DNA from: Ophioderma brevispina | Lineage: Eukaryota > Echinodermata > Ophiuroidea > Amphilepidida > Ophiodermatidae | Reading direction: 5' to 3' | Assembly: GCA_023653785.1 (NCBI GenBank) | Contig: JAMKCH010051755.1 | Coordinates: 124,001 to 188,000, forward strand | Length of the DNA: 64,000 bases | In this document: one piece after another, positions 48,691-57,849 of the stretch | Numbering within the stretch: position 1 is the stretch's first letter | Layout: every line of letters starts with the position of its first letter | Program-made: the position numbers and the translations under genes | Notes under the pieces: model-generated | Seen by the model: the letters and a program-made list of their open reading frames with translations, nothing else | Database searches by the model: none | What the model was told of the DNA's origin: nothing

Positions 48691-49797
48691 ACCGATTTTT
48701 CTATTTATAACACTAGATTGCGAACGCCCCGTGGTGAAGATAGGCGGGCCCACCGTACCGTGTTTTGAAAATTATAAATATCATATCCGGTCATCCATTC
48801 GAAACGCGAACGCGAATGCGCCGTAACCTGTTGGGCCTGGAAACGGTACATCGTTCTATGGCAATGCTGAATATATAATCATCGGTACGATACACAACGC
48901 TATGGAAATCAGGAATATATGAATAAATTGGTACACCACGCTTTGGATATAAGTACGCACTGCGGAAATATTTACGACGGCTTTTGAGCTGGCGTTGCTA
49001 TCTTTTCTAGTTTTAAGAAATCATGGAAGAACCGTATAATACGTATCATAAGCGCATATAACAGCATAGGGGTGCATAAGCGTAAGAATAACGGTATGTA
49101 CGGAGCACTTAGCGCATGAGAGCATAAGAGTTAAAACGCATAGCCCCACGGACCACCAACGAGCATAGCGCACGATGTCTAAAACGCATTCGATGTACCA
49201 TAACATACGGAGCTTATAATCGCCCAATAAGCATCGGGGGGGGGGGGAGGCGGGATACTGACATGTCAAGCCATACGATGATGTGCCTCCAACTGGGTTA
49301 TTTATCCATTCACTACAAAATCATTAGACATTGGTCCCATTTTCTTCTGCCCTGCCAAACAATCCTTGGATAGGGTTTGCAATTTAGAAAAGAAGAATCG
49401 TCAATAATCCTTTTATTTACCTAAACCCTTAGGTTTCAGACCTCGGTCGCAAACCCCGTCAAAATTTGTAGAGATCAATACATTAAACGCATTAAAATCC
49501 CTACATTAAAGACCTTTTGATATTGGACAATTCGGCAACTAAAAAAATTCTTCAATAATTTTGCGATGTTTTAAATCCCCCAGTTGGTGTTTGTAGAAAT
49601 AACGGTATCTCAAAAGGGCAGTAAACCCATCGCTCTTCGCTTCATTTTCTCAAGATTGTAGGCTGTATGTTACATTGGATTTGGAAATACGGTCTGACAT
49701 GTACTATTGTCAGGGAAATCACTTGCCACAAAAGCGACTCCCTAAATTCAACCCTACTGAAATATTGCTTTTGAAACCATGTTCGTTGTTTTTTTCT

Positions 49798-49866
49798 TTT
49801 TAGTCGTTTATTATTATTGTTATTCTTATTATTTTTATTATTATTATTATATTATTATTATTATCT
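49798..49866. repeat. (ATT)n microsatellite
   Basis: Imperfect TTA/ATT repeat on the + strand. Confidence 0.8.
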
Positions 49867-49914
49867 TAATCCGTGTTTATTGAATTCCTTGATTAACACA
49901 CACACACGATCTGA

Positions 49915-51265
49915 CGGAATTGGCTTGCGTAGTATATCAGTTTTATGGCTAGCTTTTACATTGTTGATTTCAAAGGGAGGGTCTCGCTATTGGCTTGTAT
50001 GGTATAGCAGTTCTATCTTTTACACTAGAGAGGTTTCGCAAGGTCACGGATACGGATATGAGCACGGATACGTCATCACTTTTTTGCGTTCCAGGTGACG
50101 TGTATCCGTAACACGCATGATTGGATACAAGTAAGTGACGGATACTGGCTGAGATACACGTAAGTGAAAAACGGTTATCATTCTGAACCACGCTCAAGTG
50201 GGAAATGTTGCCCACTCTATTTTGAAAGTTGATTCTAGAGTGATTTTTTCCGCTGAACACGATGGTGAACGCCGATAATTAAAAAAATGCGTCTAAAGTC
50301 CTTTTCCCGGGGGTTCCACTCCAAAAGGGGTGTTTTTACTAAAAGAATTAGGAATGCCATATTTACGTGATTTAGGTGTCTAACTATACATTTTCCGGAA
50401 TAAGAAATTCCACTAAACTATGTTTAAATTCCAAAAATATGTTTAAAATGCTCTTCCGGGGGTGCCACTCCGTGGACAGGGCATTTTAATGCAGATGGGA
50501 TGTCAAATTAACATAATTTGATATGGGTCCTCTACCAATTTCGTACATATGGAAATGCAACCGAACTATTTTTTAATGTCGCCCAAAATGCCCAAAGTGC
50601 TGTTCCGGGGGTGCTAAAAAAAGGGGGGGTTACTTAAAGGGTTAGGAATGTCATATTTACGTGAAAATATGCTCAAAATGCTTTTCCGGGGGTGCAAGAA
50701 ATGGTTATTTGAATTTCTCATAGCCGAACATGTATATTTAGACACTTAAATCAGGTAAATAGGACATTCCTCGCCCTCCCTTTTTAGTAAATCACCCCCG
50801 GAAAAGCACTGTGGGTACCCCCGGAACAGCATTTTGGACATTTTTGGGGACTTAAAATAGTTCAGTTTAATTACTGGTGTATAAAAATGTATAATTTGAT
50901 CATAACATTATGTTAATTGGATATTCCTAACCCTTTCATTAAAATACTCCCTTCCCGGAGTGGCACCCCCGGGAAAGCATCTTATATATTTCAAAAAATA
51001 GTTTTAATTTCTCATTCCCGAAGATTTATAATTAGACACCTTAATCACATAAATATGACATCCCTAACCCTCTTAGTAAAAACAAACCCTTTTGAGAGTG
51101 ACACCACCGGAAAAGCAGCGAGTAATCATGACGCACACATGCGAAACTAAGATTTATTTGCGCAGCCCCGTGAACGGTTACGGCTATCATATCCGTAACC
51201 GTATCCGTATCCGTGACCTTGCGAAACCTCTCTATTACTGATTTCAAAGGGAGGGTGTAGACTAG
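49915..51265. repeat. Direct duplication (about 70 bp) split by the TA element
   Basis: Unit 1 (49922-49982): GGCTTGCGTAGTATATCAG, AGCTTTTACA, TTGATTTCAAAGGGAGGG. Unit 2 starts at 49992 (GGCTTGTATGGTATAGCAG, CTTTTACAC) and resumes after the element at 51235 (TTACTGATTTCAAAGGGAGG). Unit 1 therefore shows the site before insertion. Confidence 0.8.
50026..51234. mobile_element. 1.2-kb palindromic element, TA duplication, GAGAGGTTTCGCAAGG ends
   Basis: The element is 50028-51232. GAGAGGTTTCGCAAGGTCAC and the exact complement GTGACCTTGCGAAACCTCTC form its ends, followed inside by CGGATACGGATA-type subrepeats. TA flanks both sides. The interior is a palindrome of units with TTTTCCGGGGGTGCCACTCC, four on the left (near 50307, 50455, 50604, 50684) and their complements on the right (50796, 50819, 50957, 51100). 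The direct repeat next door supplies an empty site. A TA duplication fits Tc1/mariner-type or related mobilisation. Confidence 0.85.
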
Positions 51266-51486
51266 AGCTTATCGGACATATGGTTTTCACACAGCAACAA
51301 ATCAAACTTTCTATCTTATCAATTTTACCAATAGTTTTAATACCTGAATGACGAAAGTGGCTAACCAGTGCTCACGAAAATGTCGCCAATATCTTACTAT
51401 GAAATCATGCGTGAAGGTTTTATTTTGCAACCCTGATGCTCTTCAAATGCGCTTACGTTCCGTATAGCTAAACGGTTATCTCTTAT

Positions 51487-52045
51487 GGGTTTTACACTCT
51501 CTTATACTGTTATGCTGATGGGCTTATAAATGCTCCGTTACGGTTATGCGCTTATGCTCTTACGTAGTTATGCGCTTAGCAGTTCTCTCTGATGCTTATG
51601 TGCTTATGCGCTTATGCATTATAATGCTATGTAAATACGGTTATCTCTTATGCACTCTTATGCGCTTATATACTCCGTATACTACGGTTATCTCTTATGC
51701 TTCTGTGCTCTTATGCGCCGTATATACGGTTATTTTCATGCTTATGCAGTCTTATGCTCTTATGCGCCGTATATACGGTTATTTTCATGCTTATGCAGTC
51801 TTATGCTCTTATGCGCTTATATACTCCGTATACTACGGTTATCTCTTATGCTTCTGTGCTCTTATGCGCCGTACATACGGTTATTCTTATGCTTATGCAG
51901 TCTTATGCTCTTATGCGCCGTACATACGGTTATTCTTATGCTTATGCAGTCTTATGCTCTTATGCGATTATGCTCTTGTGCGCTTATGCTCCGTGTATAC
52001 GGTTATTCTTATGCTTGTGCAGTCCTATGCTCTTATGCGCTTAAA
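51487..52045. repeat. CTTATGC array with CCGTATATACGG, higher-order units
   Basis: Imperfect CTTATGC and CTTATGCGC repeats with periodic (G)CCGTATATACGG, CCGTACATACGG and CCGTGTATACGG palindromes. A 49-base unit repeats exactly at 51717 and 51766, and a roughly 150-base unit (TATACTCCGTATACTACGG) repeats at about 51667 and 51817. It is open in three frames at once, which reflects the heptamer repeat rather than a gene. Confidence 0.85.
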
Positions 52046-52072
52046 TGCGTTTTACACTAACCGTGGTCACAG

Positions 52073-52452
52073 GGCGTCGTTAGTTGAACCTCGGGTGACA
52101 CCACAAGTGGGAAAGCGAGATGAGCCGGGGTATTCCAAGGGGTGGAGCAAAGGGGATGTGACGCAACTGTTGCAGCAAAGGGAAAGTGAGTTAGCAAGGT
52201 ACCAAAATGATAAAGGAGAAGCGACGTAAAGAAGAAAGGGAGTGGGAGAGGGAGAGACGACGTAGGATAGCCGAACGGGTGCGATGGGAACAATTGGTGA
52301 GAAGGGAAAGGGAAAAGTTAAAAAGGTTGCGGGAAGAAAGTGAAGATGAATCGGTTAGGAAGAAGAGCAAGGGGCGGCAGTATCAGGTGGTTAAGGATAG
52401 GCGACAAGGGACGCGAAGGGATGAAATAGATGGCAAAGTCAGTGGTACTAAT
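52073..52452 (+). pseudogene. Unrecognised coding-like sequence, middle part
   Basis: One frame reads ASLVEPRVTPQVGKRDEPGY, WSKGDVTQLLQQRESELARY. After about 52205 another frame continues KEKRRKEEREWERERRRR, EQLVRREREKLKRLREESED and a basic tail. The strongly charged coiled-coil suggests a gag-like or structural protein; I cannot name it. The frame change looks like a one-base loss. The sequence ends where the CACACAG element starts. Confidence 0.35.
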
Positions 52453-54534
52453 CACACAGAGAAATAATTACACGGCCTGTGTAAAAATTCGCATGTTTAC
52501 TCTGTAAAAACAGAACACCATAATTTTTATGTAACAATTATGTAAAACTTGTAAATGTAAAAATGTACACATTAATTATTTAAAAGTGCACATAAAATAT
52601 ATGTATATCAGTTGTGTAAACATTTACCAAATCATTATGTAAAACTTAAAACACCATAATTTATGTAATCTTGTCAGAATTATGTAATCTTCCACTTGTT
52701 ATTTATGTAAATATTTGAACTCAATTATGTAATCTTTTACATATAAATTATTATTTGAACACAATTATGTAAAATACTTACATGTAAATTATGTAAATAT
52801 TTGAACACAATTATGTAAAATGTTTACATAATATAGATGTAAATTAGGGCCCGGAATTAGGGAAAATTTTTCACACAAAATAGTCACACAGACGCTTCAG
52901 TATATGACAAGAATTCAACAAGTTTATTCAGCTCAAAAAAAAACAACACAGTATATAAGTGACTGACAATTTGGGCACCTTCCCGGGGGTGAGAGGCGAG
53001 TTATTACAAATAACAGCTGTATGCCTATATAATACTACAGTGGTAACACTGTCTGGTATCGTATGAGCCCAAACTTCATATGCAAAATGGGCTTACTATA
53101 ATCGCACGTACTTTATGTATACACGTACTGATCCTGTGTGTTCAACTGAACTGAGATAAAGCTTACTTTTCGTCATGACCCATCATCATGAGAATTATAA
53201 GCAGCTCATATTCCCTGGTCTAAAATCATGATTATATTGTACACAAACGCATCGTACAGATGGTCGAACAATACGTTAATATAAATCCCCAATCCCCACG
53301 ACTTCATGAGGCTACGCCACTCTCCAAGATCCTCCATTTTTCAATTGTGCCGAGCTCGCTCGTGTCGTGACCCCCGGGGGGGTTTCTTCAATTTTGTTTG
53401 GGTAGGGACCTGCCTCCAGGACTCAAGAAGTGGACCCGACCTTATACCTCTCCTTCTTGCAATATAATGACCCATATTTATACCAGTATTTCAAGTGGAC
53501 CTAAACTTATACCTCTCCTTCTTGCAATATAATGACCCATATTTATACCAGAATTTCCTTTCGTATTAACAAGTCTTTAACAGCAGAACCGCCAAATCAA
53601 ATACCCCGGGCAAATACCCAGCGTGTCTTTGATTCGTGCCCTGCAATATGGTGAAGGCCACGACGAAAGTCACGTGAAACCAGGGATCCTAAATAAATCG
53701 GGATAGGACACTCGATCAAGAGAATGGATGCATACTGCACACTGATCTGCATGAAATCTGTAGCTTATAGTTCGCCATCGTACGTGGCGCTATCACGCAA
53801 CGTCATCCCCGGTTTGCGTCATGAATACGTTTGTGCATAAATAAATTAGGAGCTTATCGAAAACGGTGGCGCTATCACCATCGTTTGTATCGAAATGTCT
53901 TGGGATTTGTAACGGTCACACTGCCTGATAAAACCAGCAGCAGACGTAAACAAAACGAGATTACGATAATTATGACGACTAAACAAGTTTGCAAAATCAA
54001 TAAATGTAGAATCTGCGTAGAGCTGGATACGTTCCGGACGCTATATCACCAGCGGATGCGTACCCAAAAATATATTACCAACAACATAAATTCAACACCG
54101 ATAATTCTACCACAAAGGCGTACTAATGTAACAGTGTGAAAGAAAAAGGGGTCATAGTTATACCAGGAGGCCGATTTTGCGACATATCCAGCGGCCCGTC
54201 TCCGTATAGGCATTTGTACTAAGACCCCCCCCCCGGGTGTGACATTTGACTTCAATAATTTTATGTTAAACTTCGCTAACTTACGCGCATTTACATAATT
54301 GGTTACAAAACCACAATGTAAATGAGTTGGGTACATTATTTATATCTTGTTGTTTCTTTTACAACAACGATTTGTATTTACATAAAATAAGTAAAATAAT
54401 ATCAATGCTATCAAATATGTAGTTATAACTTTTACATAATTGGTTCGGGTATATTACCACAGCTTTTGCATAAATATGTAATTTTCTACATTAATGCGGT
54501 GACATATATATGTAGGTATTCGTGTTTCTGTGTG
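52453..54534. mobile_element. 2.1-kb inverted-repeat element, CACACAGA ends, TTATGTAAA subrepeats
   Basis: Starts CACACAGAGAAATAATTA and ends TTTCTGTGTG. The left 400 bases are packed with ATTATGTAAA and the right 270 bases with the complement TTTACATAAT, making an inverted pair of subterminal arrays. The middle (about 52870-54230) has no recognised ORF and includes a tandem duplication at 53427-53556. AT flanks both ends, perhaps a 2-bp duplication. Confidence 0.65.
53427..53556. repeat. Tandem duplication, period about 63 bp
   Basis: AAGTGGACCCGACCTTATAC and AAGTGGACCTAAACTTATAC each begin a unit that continues CTCTCCTTCTTGCAATATAA and TGACCCATATTTATACCAG. Two nearly identical units. Confidence 0.85.
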
Positions 54535-55020
54535 ATGTGTTCAGCCATGGGTTACCGCAACACTAAGTCAGTGGTTTATGAGACTCAAAGTGACTATAGT
54601 GATGAAGTCAAGAGGGGATCCTAGTTGTGTTGTTAATGGGGTAGTGGAGGATAGTGTCTTGCCGAGTCAAGCTGAGCAGAAGGGTTGGAAATTCTGTAGA
54701 ACCTTAGTGAGAGACGCACGAAAACACAAGATGAAGTGGGAAAATCGAAGTTGAAAAGAGTTGCCCGACAGGCAGTGCGAAATTCCGCACGCAGATGCCA
54801 TTACGTAGGGGAGATTGATGAGATAACCAAGGTGGCCGCCTAAACCAGTATGTTGTTATACCTGTACAGCCGGGACATTATGAGACAGACGGCCGACAAC
54901 CAGTGTACCAAATTGCCAGGGGTACGAGTACGTGCTTGGCAATTGTACTCAAAGGAAGGAGTGGGCTTTCATTGCAACATTAGGTCATATTTATGGCAAG
55001 CAAAAGCCAGTCATAAAGGC
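54535..55020 (+). pseudogene. Unrecognised coding-like sequence, right part
   Basis: Frames in succession read MGYRNTKSVVYETQSDYSDE, EQKGWKFCRTLVRDARKHKM, KLKRVARQAVRNSARRCHYV, GEIDEITKVAA and VIPVQPGHYETDGRQPVYQI. The composition and continuity suggest a decayed protein-coding stretch, possibly the continuation of 47949-48339 and 52073-52452. The family is not recognised. Confidence 0.3.
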
Positions 55021-55235
55021 GAGTTTTGCGACGCCTTATGTCGAGTTTTGCGACACCGTATGTCGAGTTTTGTATGTGGTCGAATTTTGCGACGCCGTAT
55101 GTCGAATTTTGCGACGCCGTATGTCGAGTTTTGCGACCCCGCGTGGTCGAGTTTTGTATGGGGTCGAGTTTTGCGACGCGTGTACGGTTTTTGCGACGCC
55201 GTATGTCGAGTTTTGCGACGCCGTGTGTCGAGTTG
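55021..55235. repeat. 22-bp minisatellite (GAGTTTTGCGACGCCGTATGTC)n
   Basis: About nine or ten copies of a 22-base unit with variants: some carry TATGTGGTC or CCCCGCGTGGTC. The array is open in all three + frames, giving chance repeats such as FATPYVE. No spacers are present, so it is not a CRISPR array. Confidence 0.9.
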
Positions 55236-55860
55236 TACCGTCCAGTCCTAGTTTAATGAATATGGCATAGGCCTTAGGTATTGTGGTTGCCATGCTAATA
55301 CATGGTCATTTTCCTTCAACCTTTTTAGGTTCCCAATTTTTTCTGTTTTGCTGTTTTGCGTTTTTGGATCTTGCCATTGTGAGCTGCTCGGATACTACTA
55401 ACTCGGATTTGTTTCGATCTGATTCTACATGATATTTACTACATAATCGCAGGGTGTGACTACATACCCATATTGTAATTTTGATGTAGGGTCCAGCAGA
55501 GATTTTGGGTAATCAAAAGGGCTTGAACATAATGAGTGAACATGAGATAAATTGTGATTCGCATTTAAGTTGTGAATATTCTATGTCCAAGGGCATTGTT
55601 GGGTTACGGCCCCAACAGACCCACAGTTCCAAGTGTCTACTACCCCCGAGCCTTCGCTTCCCGTTACAACACACCAGTTAACCGCATGTTTGTAAACTGT
55701 TATGGCCTGGTATCTGTGTGAAACCTAGGTACGGCCTGAACCTGTTGACCCAACCTGGGCAAATTGTTCTGTTTAGAGTTTTAATATTATCACCATGCGA
55801 TTGGCGAAGGCATGGATTGGCAGATCACGAGGGAAGTGGACGTAGGATGTTTAATCTGCT

Positions 55861-56010
55861 TACTTACTTACTTATCATTGTTATTAATTATCAATCATCA
55901 TTATCATTATTATCATGAGCTTATTGTTTCGTTATCATCATTATCATTATCATCTTTGTTATCATTATTTTATCATTATTACCGCTATCATTATATTATT
56001 TAATTGTTTT
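55861..56010. repeat. CTTA and TTATCA simple repeats
   Basis: (CTTA)4 at about 55859-55874 followed by a long imperfect TCATTA/TTATCATCA tract. A CTTA tail next to unique sequence may mark the 3' end of an old retroposon. Confidence 0.7.
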
Positions 56011-57849
56011 ATTATATTTTAGTTTGTGCATGGAATATATTGAATATTGAATTATGGACCAATCTATAGAACACATCAATGCAAAAGTGGCATTCCTGTT
56101 GCGCATGTTTTTATTCATTCCCTATATTAAATTGATTCCACCTTTTTTCAAACCGTGTGCATGTATTCTGTAATGGTTGTTTGTGTTTTTTTTACATTGG
56201 GCCGGGCTTGCAGAAGCCCTCCTCCCCCCCCCCCCACAGTAAGGCACAGTGGCGGCAGGTGTGTCTATATAATATATTGTTTGACCTTTTTTCTAATTTG
56301 TAATAACCAACCTCAGTGATTTTTATTTTTTCATATTAATTCCCTCGCGCCCCTATTTGTCCTAGGTTCTATTTTACGGTTCTATTGGTGTTGTGACCTG
56401 GCAAGAATTGATTATTTGTGAGTACACTTGTTAACAAGCAGGGGCTGGAATCCGAACCTTCCATTGGTAAACAGTTATTCGGAAATGGCATCCTTTTTTG
56501 TTTATGATTGTTCTGTTTGTCAATAATCCTATATCAGCATTTTTGGTGACCAAATTGACATTTTATTTTTAAAAAATGGCTGTTTGAGGCTTTACAGTTT
56601 TGTTCTTGGCTCTAACTGGCCTTATAATACTTTATTTGTACATTTTGGTGGCCGGCGTATATTTTTTTCTCTATTTATTAGCCCTATGAAGTGTCAAATG
56701 AGCGTAATGGGTTTCTTATATATGGCTTTTGCACAGTGTTCCTTTTATGACCGCAGCCCCCCCCCTACAGCCCACACAATTCAAACTAGGCTATTGTTAT
56801 GTGCCCTATATACAAAGTCACAAACACTTTTATTTGCAATTAATTCCTCCATGTTTGCAGTTCTCTATCTCACTAAATTTTGTTATCACCGTCGCTCCAT
56901 GGTGTCGGGAACACACACACACACACCACATCAAACACAGTCGCTGCTCAATTATCGTCTGGGGGGCATGGTTCTTGGCCACGCTACATTCGAAGCCCGT
57001 GGGCGCCAGCCAGCCCTAGAAGTTTAATTACACAACGTAAGCTTTGTTTTTAATGTATTCCGTTTGCATGTTGGCTGACATGGTTAGAAGTTGTAATTCT
57101 TGTAACTCAAACATACATTCTCATCAATCTTTTAATCAAATGTTTTAGCTGTAAGTTTGCATTATCATATACGATGCACAAATTGTTTAGGCATCTTTAC
57201 ACTGACTTGGATTTGTTTATATTGCAACTGTGGTATTTCCCATTCATCATTATGTTAATGATAACGAATTTAAATTTTGCCTTGTTTTTCAAGTTGATCA
57301 AAAATAATTAAAAAGCCAAAAGTTGTAATTTTAAAATTAAATCCTTTTAGTTTTGATGATATCCAAAATACTCCCATGGGTCTGACATTATAAACAGATT
57401 ACTTCTACCATTCATTTAAATATCTTTTTGGAATATGATAATTTGAAACATACTCTGATGATGATTTTTCATATTACATTTGAATCCCGTAGCCTATTAA
57501 AAATTTTCGATGAATTCATCACAGTTTTAAAACTAGTATAAAACCATATACTTTTCTGTTATTGCCCGTTCCGAGACATGGGCTAATGATTCCTCCTGAG
57601 TGTTAACTCCTTGCAACTATTGCTGAGTACCGACCTTCTTAATTTGCCACTGTTTCAAGGAGATTGTGGATCAGCATTTTAATGTCCATAAATTGTTTCC
57701 TCATCGTGTTCCAATGATCTTTCGCTAGTTCATACCACCGACCCAATCCCTGATCATCAATCTCCATCTGAATCAATTTTTGATTGAAATATACTTCCTG
57801 ATAAAAACATAATTATTGGGCACTATCTATCGAGCACATAGTCTGACAT
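56011..57849. other. No recognised gene
   Basis: AT-rich with C runs (56222-56236, 56756-56764) and a short CACACACACACAC at 56912. A 147-codon + frame at 56584-57027 lacks motifs and is probably chance. The last part may already belong to the LINE that follows. Confidence 0.4.

Larger units (their letters stand above)
48340..52072. mobile_element. 3.7-kb inverted-repeat element with opposed CTTATGC arrays
   Basis: GGTCACA occurs at both borders (48340-48346 and 52065-52071) as a 7-bp target-like duplication. The left arm opens ACGTCGTTTATTGTAAAACC and the complement of the right end reads ACGGTTAGTGTAAAACGC, so the ends are inverted. Inside each end lies an array of GCATAAG (left) or CTTATGC (right). 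The middle holds a GC-rich insert-like stretch (48690-49020), a C/G run near 49240, an ATT microsatellite and a TA-flanked palindrome (50028-51232). No transposase is seen. The unusual 7-bp duplication makes the superfamily uncertain. Confidence 0.65.

Noticed and set aside
51546..52229. Longest non-GPCR open frame (227 codons, Tyr/Leu/Met/Ala-rich)
   Set aside because: It lies in the CTTATGC array, which is open in three frames at once; the peptide is a by-product of the heptamer repeat.
55021..55235. CRISPR-like regular repeat
   Set aside because: Units are contiguous with no unique spacers, and the context is a eukaryotic genome.
56584..57027. 147-codon + frame
   Set aside because: Hydrophobic and Pro/His-rich by composition, crosses C and CA runs, no motif, no splice context.
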